From contig NC_088319.1 of the NCBI RefSeq assembly GCF_910592395.1, forward strand, positions 8,496,001 to 8,560,000: a stretch of 64,000 nucleotides of DNA, given 5' to 3'. Source of the DNA: Lineus longissimus. Lineage: Eukaryota; Nemertea; Pilidiophora; Heteronemertea; Lineidae. A program made the translations under genes and the position numbers. Of the stretch, positions 1-12,008 are shown one piece after another. Under the pieces are notes generated by a model. It had not been told where the DNA came from and did no database searches. It worked only from the letters and a program-made list of their open reading frames with translations. Positions within the stretch are counted from its first letter, which is position 1, and every line of letters starts with the position of its first letter.

Positions 1-670
1 AAATCCGTGAAAAGACTGATGAAAAAGGCCAAAATGGACCACAAAGACCCATTTGTCTCCCTATTGGAGTTCAGGAACACCCCCCTAGATGGCACTGATG
101 CGTATTCACCCAGCCAAATGCTACACGGCAGGTTACTCCGGGCCAAACTGCCCACAGCACAAAAGTTACTAAAGCCGCATGTGGTGCCACCTATGCTCCA
201 AAAATTTAAACCCAGGCAAGAAAAGCAAAAATTCTATTATGACAGGGAAAGTCATAGTATTCGCCAGCCAGTGCCTGGTGAGCCAGTCAGATTCAGAAAT
301 AGGAATCAGTGGGAATATGGTGTAGTGAGGCAAGAGTTGCCGCAACCGAGAAGTGTATTGGTAGAATCACAATCTGGCAGAATTTTCAAGCGCAACAGGA
401 GACACATGTATGTATCCTACCCTTGAAAATCCACCTGTTGCTGCAGATAATGATGCCCACATTGAGGCTTATGTCCCTGATGAGCCCTGTGTTGAAACTG
501 AGGTAAATCCATCCCCCAGTCTGCCACCATCTAATTCAGCCAGTACATCATCTCAGTCTGCTGCTACTAGTGCTAGGTATGAAAGTGGGAAGGTCAGAGA
601 GGACATAGTCACTAGTAGTGGAAGGATTTCTAGGGGAAAGAGCAGATTGGATACATACAATTTTGTGTGA
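1..670 (+). pseudogene. Ty3/Gypsy integrase C-terminus (5' cut by window)
   Basis: This is the end of a Ty3/Gypsy pol gene. Residues matching the integrase region after the catalytic core are visible: a SPSQMLHGRLLRAKLP motif, then a small beta-rich C-terminal domain ending in KRNRRHMY. The first frame stops at 426. A second frame, open from about 410 to 670, carries the usual low-complexity tail and a final SGRISRGKSRLD motif like the RSGR tail of Gypsy integrases. The switch coincides with a 4-base repeat (atgtatgt) near 408-415, so a 4-bp duplication probably broke the frame. The core, reverse transcriptase and gag lie outside the window. Decayed retrotransposon remnant; family-level call is confident, lineage is not. 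Confidence 0.8.
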
Positions 671-1790
671 AAGACTATGGATATCCAGTACAAATAGACA
701 ATACTGTGTTGTGTTGGACAATGTGCTCTATAATGCACTGTGTTACTAATTTTTCAAGTTTCATTTTGTGCCCCTATATTAAGGCACTCAGCATTCTCAG
801 TGTAGTTTTCTAGTATTGCACTATGCAAGTTTAAAGAAAATCTATATCAGTTTCTAAGAATGGCATGAACCCAGCCAGAGGGACATTACAGTTTATCTCT
901 ACAGTTAAACTCAGCAGATATTTCCATGTAATTTTTGAAGTTCATTTATTGTTAAGCTCTTTGAAAAAATCATTACCAGCTATTGCGGGCCTAGCACACT
1001 CTGTTTTGAATAGAGGGAGACTCCATCATTCCTATTGTTTGAGATTGGAAAGGTGTGAATTAATCTGGCAATTAGCCTCCTGTGCATTGGTGCATACAAA
1101 CACTAAAAAGTTTGGTTTTTGCTGATTTAGGGTCAAATAAATCAGCCAAAAGTTTTGAAAGCTTCACAAATGATTGTTGCAAGGAAGTACTTTATGATAG
1201 TTTGCGAAATTTTGATTAATTCTAGGTGGAAAGTAATATTTTTCGCATATTTGTTTGGAAAAAAATTGAAAATCCTCCAATTATGGACACTATGAATTTT
1301 TCTCCAATAAAGCTGAAATCTTGGGAATATAATCCTAAGAGTTATATCAACCACGTCTGAAGTCGGGAGTTTGTATCAAATGTATAGTTTCGGAGCTAGC
1401 GCAGCTAGAAAAGCCCCCAAAACCCACTTTCTCAGGAATTTACACTACGGGCTACGAGTGAAGCATTACAGATTTACCAAAATTTTCAACCTATAGATGG
1501 ACACATCGAATTTCCATCCAAATCACTCCAAATTTTGCCAGTTAAAATACCTAGACATATATAGAATTATGTCAGAAGTCGGGAGTTGGGATTATTTTTA
1601 CACCCCGCCCAAAAAGCCAACTTTATTGATATTTCCTATGCATTTTCCATTAGGCTTGCCAGGACCAATTAAGCAGGTGCACTAATTGGCTTGATTGGCT
1701 AGGCCCGCAATAGCTGGTAATGTCCTAGCTGCCCTGAGCAAGCAATCTGAACACGGGCACCTCCTGTAACCAGGTATGTAAAAGGGGGCA
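671..1790 (+). other. Ty3 element 3' untranslated region with polypurine tract
   Basis: Non-coding stretch between the integrase tail and the presumed 3' LTR. It contains the TA-flanked MITE described separately (976-1717). It ends in a purine-rich run, aaaaggggg at 1780-1788, followed by CA, which is what a plus-strand primer tract looks like directly upstream of an LTR. No gene is visible. Confidence 0.5.
976..1717. mobile_element. 742-bp MITE with TA target duplication
   Basis: The ends are perfect inverted repeats: CCAGCTATTGCGGGCCTAGC at 976 and its reverse complement ending at 1717. TA dinucleotides flank both ends (974-975 and 1718-1719), as in Tc1/mariner-type insertions. Three further flanking bases also pair, so a slightly longer terminal repeat starting at 971 is possible. 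No transposase ORF is inside. It sits in the 3' untranslated part of the Ty3 element and is therefore younger than it. Confidence 0.7.
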
Positions 1791-1860
1791 TGTAATGTAT
1801 AAGTATTAGAATATCGTCTCCTACGCCCCCCAGTGTCGCCCCCTAGCAATAGAATTGTTA
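1791..1860 (+). repeat. Start of Ty3 3' LTR (end not resolved)
   Basis: Begins TGTAATGTATAAG immediately after the polypurine tract, the expected LTR start. Only one LTR is in the window, so its 3' end cannot be fixed by comparison. The sequence up to about 2384 may be LTR plus flank and shows no gene. Confidence 0.45.
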
Positions 1861-2387
1861 ATTAGTTAAATATAGGTTTACCCAGAATGCATTTAGAAAC
1901 ATGGCGTGTTGCTCGTAATTTCATTTCATAGCCTACTTGCGATGATGGTCGGCGATGGCGCGCATCTCGACCAATCGCACTCATTTTGGTAATATAGAGT
2001 AGAGATGACCGTCCGGACAAATTGAGACAGAATTTCGAGATTCTTCGAAGACAAGTTGTCATTCGACAAGCGATATAGCCTATTTTCATGAGATTTTGGG
2101 TAATGAAAATGCCCAAAAATGCCCAAATCCTGGGTACTGAAAGAGTTAAGAAAATAATACAAAGTCGCTGTGTGAATATGATTCTTGAATGCCAGCTCTT
2201 GTCATAGTCATGATAACCAACAACAGTCAATTCTGAAGAACTAACTGTCAAAGAAAAGGCCAACTCAGATTTGGAACATATGTTTTGTCTCCTCAGTCAC
2301 AAAAGCAGTATCCGCATCAACAGAGACTGACATGAGCATGATCAGTTTATAAAGGGTTCCTATGACAGTTATTTCAAATCCATATAA

Positions 2388-2816
2388 AGCCCGTAGCACA
2401 CTAGCCGCCAACTTCGGCGTTCACAGGCGTTTTTTGCCGAGAGTCCTGAACGCCTGAAGAATCCCTAGTCTGCTACGAACGGCGTCGGCGAACGCGACTT
2501 GCCGCCACTTGCCTCAACTAAACGCCAAATATCTAACATGTTTGATTTTTGACGCTTGTCGCCGCGTTTGAACGCAAGAAGAGGCCAGGTGTGCTACGGA
2601 TTGCCGCCTGAATTGGCTTCGGCGGCAAGGCTATGGCCAATCAGTATGCGTCTTGATGTCACATGATTTCAAAATGGCAGCCTAAAGTGGCGGAAAAGAT
2701 GCTACTGGACGCCGATTCTGGGCAGGTGTGCTCTGACCGGGATCAACTGGCCGTCAACTGCGGCGTCAGCTGAACGCTTCTTGTCGCCAAAGTTGGCGGC
2801 TAGTGTGCTGCGGGCT
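2388..2816. mobile_element. PIF/Harbinger-type MITE, 429 bp, TSD TAA
   Basis: Terminal inverted repeats of more than 30 bp with two mismatches: AGCCCGTAGCACACTAGCC at the left and its complement at the right, ending CGGGCT. Both ends are flanked by TAA (2385-2387, 2817-2819), the 3-bp TWA duplication typical of PIF/Harbinger. The interior repeats GGCG/CGCC-rich motifs and has no ORF. It shares the terminal AGCCCGT with the MITE at 50199-50833. Confidence 0.8.
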
Positions 2817-2819
2817 TAA

Positions 2820-3641
2820 GACCAGAGACCTTGCCTATTTCAATTCCATTTCTGCTAGGTGGCCGCGTTTAAATTCAAGCTGACATGGTCATGGGTGGTA
2901 CATTTCACGTTTAAAGTGCCCGGCAAATAAGCAACTTGAAATGCACATTGCAGCTACCTGCAATTATAATAACTGCTGCTATGTGCAAGGATCCCTTAAA
3001 AATCTGTAATCGCTGGCTTTGTCATGCGACCTACGATGGCCACCACAAAGGAATTATCATGCAATTTAAATCGCAACTTGCAGTGATTTATGTACAGAGC
3101 TGCTTTGCCAGTGCCTTCCTGCTAAATCAAAACAAATATGCCTGTGCCACAGTGTTAAGGTAATTGTCTTGTTTTTATTCATTGGTCTATGTGCTAGTAC
3201 AACCGATCATGTTAATAGTGGGTCATACAACTACATATGCTTGCCTGAGAGAATGTCTTCATGAAGCATTCATTCTCTGTCATCTGCCATAGGCCTCATG
3301 GGCCAATGGCCAAATATCATTCTCATGCAGTACATATACTGCAGTTTTCTGTACATTTAACATTCTGTGATTCAGACCAAAATATCGTGTCTAATGATAC
3401 CAAATATCCTTTACCCTTCCAGGTAAGTAAGATAATCTTGTAAAGCAAATAATAATTGTACACATTTGGCTTTATTCCACCCTTAATAAATATTGCATTT
3501 AGAAAGTGTTAAAAACATGTAGCAAAATCGCGAACAATTTGTCTGCTTCCCTTCCACTTCCGCTTGCGCAGTAAGCTTAAATTCCTGGCTTTTTTCGAGG
3601 TAGCACATATGCTTGATATACAGCGTAGCGGATCGAGGCTA
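2820..3641. other. No gene seen
   Basis: Only short ORFs without recognisable motifs. Composition is ordinary AT-rich intergenic or intronic sequence. Confidence 0.4.
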
Positions 3642-3682
3642 TACAGGGTGGTCCAAAAAATGCACAAGCATACTTTCACTAC

Positions 3683-4140
3683 GAGACAAGACCACAATTG
3701 ATTTTTAAGCCTTTTAGCAGTTAAATTGTCAATGTTTGACCGCGACGCATCAAAGAATGCGTGGAGTTGTGATACTGAAATTCGGATATGATATACGGGT
3801 TAGTCTTGAGAGTAACTGGTGCGATTTAAATTGGTGATTGACCACGAAATTTTTTTTTAAAATTGACAAGTTTGACACAAGTGGACATTTTTACCCATTT
3901 CGGCCATTTTCACTCCAAATTTGAACCACCCCCCCCCCCCCCCCCCCCCTATGGCCAGGTTGTCAAAATTCTCAAAATTATTTTTTTTACCAAACAATTT
4001 ATTTATATCTGTAGACTTGCCACAGCAAATATTTTTTCAATACCTCTCCAAATATGTACTTGAGAGTAAAAAACTTGCACTCGTCTAATTGATAGGCCTC
4101 GACCATCCAACCTATAAATATTCATTAGTGGTCTTGTCTC
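3683..4140. mobile_element. 458-bp MITE with 4-bp target duplication (copy A)
   Basis: Inverted ends GAGACAAGACCAC and GTGGTCTTGTCTC, flanked by CTAC on both sides (3679-3682, 4141-4144). Two more copies lie at 28263-28706 and 29250-29693. The interior has a poly-C run (about 3930-3949) absent from the other copies. No ORF is present. A 4-bp unspecific duplication does not point to one well-known superfamily. Confidence 0.75.
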
Positions 4141-4220
4141 CTACCCGAAGCCCAAAAGCACTGGTATGAAGGATACAGAATCTTTCTAGAAGAAAAATAA
4201 GACCCTGATGACTTGATTCG

Positions 4221-4523
4221 GATGAGACCCTAAAATTATTTGAGGAACATTTTCCAGAAGCTCGTCAGCCCTGCAGAAGTACTGTTGTTCAGAATTACGA
4301 AAAGTATCAACAACATGGGACTAGTTTGAACAGAAACAAAGGGAACTCTGGTCGCCCACGAACATTGAGATCAGAAGAAGGAATTGCAGAAATCTGTCAA
4401 AGCGTCTTACAAGATCCGCATCTAAGCAAGAGATGGAACAACATCGGTGTCGGACCTACGTCTTTCACTCGTCTTGTTCATGAAATCCAGAGTTTTCGGA
4501 ACAAGCTGGGTTTGGTTATTTGA
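4221..4523 (+). pseudogene. Mariner-type transposase helix-turn-helix fragment
   Basis: The frame opens at a GATGAGACC start region and reads a KLFEEHFPEARQPCRST motif, then SGRPRTLRSEEGIAEICQSV, then a degenerate second helix-turn-helix. This is the paired-like DNA-binding region found upstream of the DDE core in many animal mariner-like elements. No DDE catalytic core follows before the stop at 4523. Probably the broken 5' end of a transposase, consistent with the mariner terminus at 3642. Confidence 0.55.
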
Positions 4524-4803
4524 GCTTATTTAGTAAGGAGCAGTGAGTTTGGCCATATGGAGGGTGTTCTCGACTTGTAGGGTTGTATTTGTGGGTTTGG
4601 GGTGGCAATGGTGGATGGTTTTTCTCCTGTGGTGATCATAGGGCTTTAATGATGTGGAAGCTCTCACACGATACTGCACATGTAAAGTGATTTAAGGTTA
4701 TATGAGTTGATTAGGAGCGGTTTATACTGACATTCAGTTTTGTTGTAGAGTTTGTAAAAAGGGAAAGTTTTATTTGGATAGTTTGAGGTTTGGAGGTGAG
4801 AGG

Positions 4804-4842
4804 TGAGAGGATGCATTGCTTATGAAGGCAATGCGTCCTCTC
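4804..4842. repeat. Hairpin, 15-bp stem
   Basis: GAGAGGATGCATTGC pairs with GCAATGCGTCCTCTC across an 8-9 base loop, one mismatch. It lies in a stretch (4524-5175) with no recognisable gene. Confidence 0.5.
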
Positions 4843-5184
4843 ACATTGTGATGCAGACGTTAAATGGATGAAGCGGATACAAGTTGATTGGTTCTGTTTG
4901 TACTCACATTCAGATAGAAATGTCGTGGAATATCGGACAGTTGTGGTTGACGAGAAGAAGGATGCATTGATGTGATTTTGTCCCTGCTGCATTTGGGCAC
5001 TGGAATGTGCTGTATGCACTGACTTCATAATTGCAAGAAGTTTGGTGCATGTCATGTTGTGGAACTTTCTGGCATGAAACATTGCACTTGTGAATGTTTT
5101 TGGGTATGATACGGCTGCTTCAAATCGTTGACCAAATCATGAAATGAGCAGAGTGAATGCCGGTCGGGCCTAGGCCCACACTAG

Positions 5185-6248
5185 GGTAGTTGATAAAGTA
5201 TGGAATTAGTGAAACCTTGGAAACACTGATAAACCTTGTAATATTCAATGTAAACCATGGAAGCACTGCGCAAATAGCGCGGGAAATCGGGTGCGTTCCT
5301 TCCACGATTTATACCCTCCCAACTGACAGTCTCGTCCCGGCTGACTTTATTGATAGCAATTTGCCAGTTAGTTCAGAAGCCAACATTTTTAATGTGGAGG
5401 ATGACGTCATCAATTGGCAATGCGCTGTGGTCGATAAAATATTTTATTTCTCTTCAATGGAAGCAAAAATTAGTTTTTATGATTGTTTTGTATTCCATAG
5501 ACGATAAAGTATTATGCTCGGTACTAGATGCACGAGATCATAGGACAAGCACACACGTGAATAAAAAAACCCGCTTAGAACTGGTGACGTCACAAAGATC
5601 TCTACATCCCTCGATGCGTACTGGAAGATGTAAGAAATCGCTCACGGCGAAGGAAATTTTCATCCGCAAACTTCGGTAATAAACATACATGACTAGGCTT
5701 CTTTTATTCATCGTTTGTTATAAAATATCAGTCAATCATAGACAATTAGGCCTAGACATACTCGTCAACCTTATCCATGCATAATGCATGAAAGGCCCCC
5801 AACTTCCCAAGCAACTCGTCTGATCGAAAAGCAAATGGCCATGGCAGCATGGCTGATGATGCACCTCATGACCTGTACGCTGTCTGTACGCTGTCTGTAC
5901 GCACGGATCGGATGCGATAACCTGAATTACATTGCATGGATGGTATTGGTCCATATTATGGGTGTGTGGTGGGCGTGTCTTCCCATATTTGGGAGATCAG
6001 TACTGTACACTGGAGGCGAGGTACAACTGGGTTGTTCTAAAATATAGACTATTGAATCGGATATGCGACAGATTTCTAAAATACCATAAAATTCCGATCT
6101 GATCATGTAAGAATAAGCTCCAAATGTTGATTCGTAACCACGTTAGGTTCGAATGGCATTATTTCATGTTTTTATGCATTTTAAGGAGTGTTTCCAAGGT
6201 TTATCAGTGTTTCCAAGGTTTCACTAATTCCATACTTTATCACCTACC
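5185..6248. mobile_element. MULE-like non-autonomous element, 9-bp TSD
   Basis: Inverted terminal repeats of over 50 bp, starting GGTAGTTGATAAAGTATGG on the left and pairing with the sequence ending at 6248 with about one mismatch. Both ends are flanked by the 9-mer CCACACTAG (5176-5184, 6249-6257). A 9-bp duplication with long terminal repeats is characteristic of Mutator-like elements. ORFs inside are short and unrecognised. The next 460 bases (6258-6718) hold nothing identifiable. Confidence 0.7.
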
Positions 6249-6718
6249 CCACACTAGTACTACTTACTTGACTTCAAGCTCGGTGTCATTAATTACTACA
6301 AGCCGCCCAAAGAATACACACGCATTCCTAATGGCTTATGTCACTTGAAACATGGCTCTTTCCACAAACTTACCAGTTACAAGGCGCAAACACCGAAAGT
6401 ACCGGCCGTTGTGGCTGTCATATTTTACCGCACGATGACATGAGCATACACGTGCATACACGAGGTGTACAACGTCATAAAATCGTGTGTGGTGCAACGT
6501 CACAAAATTGTGCAATGTCTGCGTCGTCATCGGATCTTGCTAAAAATTATCAGTTCACAATTTCGGACGCGTCATCAGTTTTGATATTCACCGATAAAAT
6601 CCTTTTTTTCTTCTAAGTCAAATTTCGTCCGCGCTCCTTTTCACCGTAAACTACCTTGAAAATTATTTTGCTAACTATTCCATGCGGTTAAACCGATTGG
6701 AGCGGGTTCTATCATAGA

Positions 6719-8861
6719 CTAGTATTGGGCAATTCGCCTAACAGCAAATTGCAGACCATATCCCTGGTGAAAGTATTTTGTCATGTTGAAAAAATTAGGT
6801 TTGCACCAGGATATAACCAGATAACCTGAATAACCAGCTGAATTAGGTTGTGACAGTAGGTGCATCATAAATACTAGAATTAGCCATGGTTCTGGGACTG
6901 CAACAACTCAGCATGGATGGTCAGAATCCAGCAGACAACAAGCAAATGTAATCTGAATCTCAACATCTTTCGTATCTTTTGATGAGTTTTCTGGTCGAGT
7001 GAGGGAAACCAGTTGGCCATCTGATATGGCTGGTGGGGATGAAAGCTCCCAATGTTGGGACGACCAATAATACATTGCGTCTCCACAGTATTTATATTAT
7101 AATACCTCCCTCCATGCACACATGGTTCTGCTGCCAATTTTTTCTTCAAATGATCTAGGTGTCAATCATGCACTTGTGGGTACTGGCACCACGTAGGTAA
7201 CTTCTGATCTGATCTTAAGTGGCAGGTTTTTAGTGCTTTGTCCTGGTGCTCATTTTTAAGATGACAAAACACTATCACCAGGGATATCGTCTGCAATTGT
7301 TGTTAGGAAAGTCACAACCTGGGGACAAAAAATAAATGTGATTTAGACTTCGCATTCCTTTGAATCAGTGGAGTAATGGTTAGAGCGCCGGACTCATAAC
7401 CAAAAGGTCGTGGGTTCGACTCCGGTTAGAACCACAATACTGGTTTCAGTGTCCCTGGGCAAGACACTTAACCCTGCAGTTGCTTCTCTCCACCCAGGTG
7501 TATAAATGGGTACCGGTTGGAATGATCAGCTAGTGCGCTGAATTGACGGCAGCCTTTCTGAGTTCTACTGAAAGGTTTCAGGAGAGACCGGGGTAATAAT
7601 GTAAAGCGCTTTGAGCGGGCAAACGGCCTGGATACTGCGCTATATAAGACGCATCATTATTATTATTATTATTATTATTGAAGAGTAGGTTGCGACATCC
7701 CAGGCCATTGATGCATGCATGGTCACAACATAAGGGCAACCGGGAATCATGGCAAGGATTTTTACAACCATTCTTTTGAGGTGTAGATTGTGATGCGAGG
7801 GAAGTGTCTTGATCTCTACATAAAATTCCTTCGACATGGTGCAACAAACCAGTCCAGTAGATATATACATGGTCATAGCATACGGCATCGAGACAACCAG
7901 TATGCAAGGTTACGGCCAGGCCCAAGGGGTATGACCGATCAGCACTAAGAGTAAAAACGTAACATGCAATAATATCTTTATAAACTAACTGCCACAGTAG
8001 GTTTATTTATTCAGTCTTTTTGAAGTAAAAGTATTACAGTGAAAAAGAACGAAATACGGCTGGAATATTATACTGGTTTGTCTTCGGACGGCAAATTCAG
8101 CACTGCACCGATGTCAAGGTTAAGACGGTTATACGACTTTGCCTCATCAGCTCCTCGTGGTCAAGGCTCCTATATCCGTGACTGATGCGGTCGCAGAACA
8201 GAACAGATGCTGATCATCCCCGTCAGGCTGTGTAAAACAGAGCGAGGAAATATTTTAACTTCACCAGAAGTTTTATCATTCATTATTCAGACCAACAGAC
8301 ACTGACTACCTGCTAATAGTCTATGAATTTCATTGTCATAATTCAGAACAAACACTTATCACCTTTGCTGACAATATGTTCAGAAGGTGTGTATACATTC
8401 GTGTGTCCATTTACACTGCACGTGTATACGTGCTTTACTGTACATTTCTACAGGAGTGAGCAGGATGTACAGAAAAACGATCTCCAAAACTGTTGCTTTC
8501 AGCACTCGCGACACGTTAAGCGAGGTTTCAGCAATTATTTTCAGTGAGGGTATATCTCATGTGTAGAGTCTGGGTTATTTTGAGACATTCTTAGGTGTTT
8601 AAGGCGCACAGTTTGATGAAACTTGCCCGAATTCGTAATTTTTTTGATGAATGTATATCCGCCATTGCGGGGATCTGGAAACTTTTGGATGACAAGTTTG
8701 CCTCAAAAAATGGACGTGCTCCCTATAATCACCCACACTAACAGCGAATATATATTCTTAAGATCCTTTTCTTGACCTCTGATGAGTTAATTTTGTCTGA
8801 TGCAGTGTTTCAACACAAATTTGAGGGCGATTACAATCACGAAAAATTCACACTCACCCAG
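6719..8861. mobile_element. 2.2-kb repeat element, copy 1, left part
   Basis: Near-identical to 23702-25536 apart from a SINE present only here. It starts CTAGTATTGGGCAATTCGCC. Its first ~590 bp form an inverted repeat (cctaacagcaaattgcagac near 6738 pairs with the region near 7300), so the left part may itself be a MITE-like unit. The right part of the same element is at 12009-12381 after a 3.1-kb insertion. ORFs are short and shared only because the copies are similar; no recognisable protein. Confidence 0.75.
7365..7677 (+). mobile_element. tRNA-derived SINE, 313 bp
   Basis: A tRNA-like head with A-box-like TGGAGTAATGG and B-box GGTTCGACTCC is followed by a conserved body (gggcaagacacttaacc, ataaatgggtacc, aagcgctttgagcgg, gcgctatataag) and an (ATT)n tail. 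TTGAA flanks it (7360-7364, 7678-7682). The paralogous copy at about 24345 lacks it, an exact empty site. RNA polymerase III would drive it; mobilisation would need a LINE partner not seen here. Confidence 0.9.
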
Positions 8862-8924
8862 AAGTATTAAGGTAGCAGGAAGGGTTGGGCGTTTGTGGTT
8901 TCTGAGTCTGAGGGGGTTGGTGTC

Positions 8925-8986
8925 TGTTGACTGTGCTTTAAGAGAGACTAGGCATGGCGCCAGTCTCTCTTAAAGCACAGTCAACA
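8925..8986. repeat. Perfect 25-bp stem hairpin, repeated nearby
   Basis: Left arm 8925-8949 pairs without mismatch with 8962-8986 around a 12-base loop containing GGCATGGCGCC. The right arm and loop recur in direct orientation at about 9302-9350. Transcribed, it would form a long hairpin RNA. Confidence 0.85.
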
Positions 8987-9223
8987 GGCATTTGGTCTCA
9001 GTATTTGGGTTTTGATTGCCATGACTGTACCCCTGTAAAAGTCAGAGGAGGAGAAGTTTGGAATGATGAAAGCATTGAAGAAGAAGAAATGTTATTATTG
9101 AGGAAAGCAAAATTTATTATGAGACTAGAAGGCAGTGTCCTGACTTGATTATTTTGAAAATGGCGGTCTGAACACATTAAAAGGTGGAACATGGCATTTT
9201 ATCAACTTTGAAGTGCTCCGCAG

Positions 9224-10505
9224 TTAAAGGGAGACTATAGGCAGCAGCTAGGTAGGCAAGATAAAGTCATACAAATTTGCCAATAGGGGTCAGTCATATC
9301 TCTAGGCATGGCGCCAGTCTCTCTTAAAGCACAGTCAACAGGCATTTGGTCTTAGTATTTGGGTAAGTACAGAATCAAGGCAGCACAGAGATCAATGATT
9401 GAACGATGCTGTGGGCAAGTCCTAGGATACTGCATCAGTCACGACCAACTTCTCATCAGAAAGCGTCACCACCAGCATATTCAATGTTCAGTTCCAACCT
9501 GTACCAGTCAAATGCACGCCTGTCATGGTCAGCAGTGGTCAGCTTAGCGCGATATGGAACATTCTTCCGAAACTCAAGCGAGGGAAGTCTGCTCATTTGC
9601 CTATCTCGCGCACTGTTTCTTCTTGTCAAACATCGTAGTGAAATCGTGGTACAGTGGGGCGTCCTCGAGGATTGCAGCTGGTCGGACAGACGTGAGGTGG
9701 AATGTGGGCGGCTGCACTTCTTCGTTGATGTGCGATGGCAGATAGCACAGTTGTTGCGTTGCATGACAGCTGAAAGTGAATGTGATATCATAGAACTGAG
9801 GCGTTTGCAATGAGACTATAGGTGAAGTAGAAGCAAGGAGTAAAATGGGCCATCTTCCAGTGACTAATATACAGAGTAAGGGCCCTGGGTGTTGTTAGAT
9901 TCAGCATTGAATGTATTCCTCGTACAAGCGTGAATAGTGTGGACATACAGTGAGAGGTGAGAGACCCCTATTGACTACTTCTTGTAACTTTATCTTGGAT
10001 ATTATATTAGTATTGAACTTCTAGCCATGGAATATGAAGAAATTGAAGTTGTAGGCATGGAATATGAAAAATTATTCAACGGTGAAAGACATTATTCCAT
10101 GAGGCTTTGCCGTGATCGCAAAGGACGCGACGTGATTGGTTCACATGCTAATGAGGTATGATAATGATAATTACCTCTATAATGCTACTTGGATAGCGAC
10201 TGTGTCGTTGACTGCAACAGTGGTCTATGTCAATGTGTACCTGTAATGTCAATGAAGTATGATGAGGTGATGACGATAGTGCAATTATTAAATATTGGCA
10301 AGAGATCATACTGCAACATAGGTCTTGTTTTTGACAGATGACTGTGCGACATTCCCATTGGGTCTTGTTAGAGTCAGCGCTGCATGTATTCCTTGTACAA
10401 GCTTGAATAGTTGTGACGGACTTTGAGGGGTGAGAGACCCCTATCGGCTACTTCGTCTAACTTTATCTTGCCTACCTAGCTGCTAGCAATAGTGCCCCTT
10501 TATCA
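9224..10505. mobile_element. Non-autonomous TIR element, ~1.3 kb
   Basis: Left end TTAAAGGGAGACTATAGGCA and right end (about 10420-10505) are inverted over ~65 bp, sharing GCAGCTAGGTAGGCAAGATAAAG. A short relative with the same ends occupies 23307-23498 next to a TTAA. Inside, two blocks are directly repeated: 9888-9998 with 10359-10468, and 10170-10345 with 10536-10702, the last partly beyond the right end. No ORF of note. Confidence 0.55.
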
Positions 10506-12004
10506 AGACTGAAACCCACTGTGTGGGGCTAAGAAATTACCTTTATAATCCTAGTTGGATAACCACTGTGTAGATGATTTGAAGAGTGCTCTGTGGATGT
10601 GTGCCTGTAATGTCAATGAAAGTATGATGAGGTGATGACGATAGTGGAATGACGAAATATTGGAAAGAGATCTATTCCTAGAAGAACATATGTCCTGTTT
10701 TGACTAGGTGGCGCATTTTAGAATCAGCAGTGAGCACTGTGTGTAACATGGTGGAGGCAGCGGAGATAATAACTGTGTCGAAAGTATTGTTATAGGGCCT
10801 TCCCTAGGCCCATGGGGTTAAATTTACAATCCACGATTGAAAAGACGTAGTTTGATCGCATTCAACTATAAATCCATTGAACAGTTGTGTTCCTTTAGTC
10901 AACCGATGACCTTTTGTTGGGCCATGATCGGGGATTGTAAACTGTAAATGTATTGTGGACTGGGAGACGGGGGAAACACAAGTGAAATAGACCAAAACAA
11001 GTGATTTTGGGGCTTTGGTTTAGACGCATGCCCCACATGCGCCATGCGGGATTATACGGTTCATGTGAACTTGTTGACATCTACATGATCTGGTGCTGTT
11101 ATTGGTCATGGTACATGGTAGGCCTAATCATCATGGCTATATGTTTCAGGAAAAGCTCGGAGTAAAATGAACTGCCGATGAATAATGATGTTGTTCATGT
11201 TTACCATGTTTACTAGTACATAGCCATAGGGTATGCACTGGCCAGTGCACTTTCTGCACGTCGTCATGGTCATGTACGTGATACCGTAACCTTGCATATT
11301 TTGTTTTTTGAATGCGCATGCTTTTTGGGCAAAATCACTTGTACCAACACTAATGAATAATGTCTTCTTATCCCTATGACTCCATACACAGTGAGGGCAT
11401 TGTCCCATTCCCATCAAATGGTAACTTATTGTACCGTATTAGGGTGGAAGTTGGGGAGCAGATACCTACCGTTGCACGCCTGTCATAATCAGTAGTGATG
11501 AGCTTAGCGCGATATGGAACATTCTTCAGAAACTCAAGCGAGGGAAGTCTGCTCATTAGCATATCTCGCGCACTGCTCCTTCTTGTCAAACATCGTAGTG
11601 AAATCGTAATGGAAAACGTCTGGCTTTGCGCCAGACGTTGAGACTAATAAGTGAAGAACTAATAGGTAAAGAACTTCTACTTGCGCGAGACTGCTCTGAT
11701 AAAATTATCATTGCAGAGACTACGGTGACGTACACATATATTTTTTACAATCAAAAATGCCCTCAAAAGACGACATGGAATGATTATTTTATTGATATTT
11801 CCTACTATATACCTTCCAATTATCACTTTATACAAATAGATCGGCGTTAGGTCGCATGCTTTTCTTTCCTGGTGACACTATAAAGCAAAATAGTTGCAAC
11901 CCCGTAAATGCGCTATAAGTCCAATAATAAGTGACGGTGACCCGTTATAAATGTTTCGCCAGCTTCGCTTTTTTGCCGCTACGCGGCGCGTTGGGCCCTT
12001 GCGT
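10506..12004. other. No gene seen; contains duplicated 130-bp block
   Basis: 11470-11605 repeats 9510-9640 closely. On the - strand both encode a similar short peptide with SRLPSLEFRKNVPYRAKL, which may be a captured exon or part of an unrecognised transposon protein. Otherwise nothing identifiable. Confidence 0.35.
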
Positions 12005-12008
12005 CCAG

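Larger units (their letters stand above)
3642..4523 (+). mobile_element. Mariner-like relic, left end plus transposase N-terminus
   Basis: The left end TACAGGGTGGTCCAAAAAAT at 3642 matches the usual terminal repeat of mariner-like elements, with a TA just before it. About 35 bases later a 458-bp MITE is inserted, after which transposase-like coding sequence appears (4221-4523). A matching right-end fragment in opposite orientation lies near 16050-16083, ending in gggaccaccctgtat. The 3' half of this copy was not found. Confidence 0.5.
8862..12008. mobile_element. 3.1-kb insertion inside the 2.2-kb repeat
   Basis: Defined by comparison: copy 2 runs straight from CACCCAG into TCTAGAATGCG (25530-25545), whereas here 3.1 kb separates the two parts. 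CCAG occurs at both junctions (8858-8861, 12005-12008), suggesting a 4-bp duplication. No terminal inverted repeat is obvious. The interior contains the TIR element at 9224-10505, a perfect hairpin, internal direct repeats, and a duplicated ~130-bp block at 9510-9640 and 11470-11605. No recognisable gene. Confidence 0.6.

Noticed and set aside
7380-7440. Possible tRNA gene
   Set aside because: A and B boxes are present but no complete cloverleaf, and the body and (ATT)n tail mark it as a SINE; an empty site confirms insertion.
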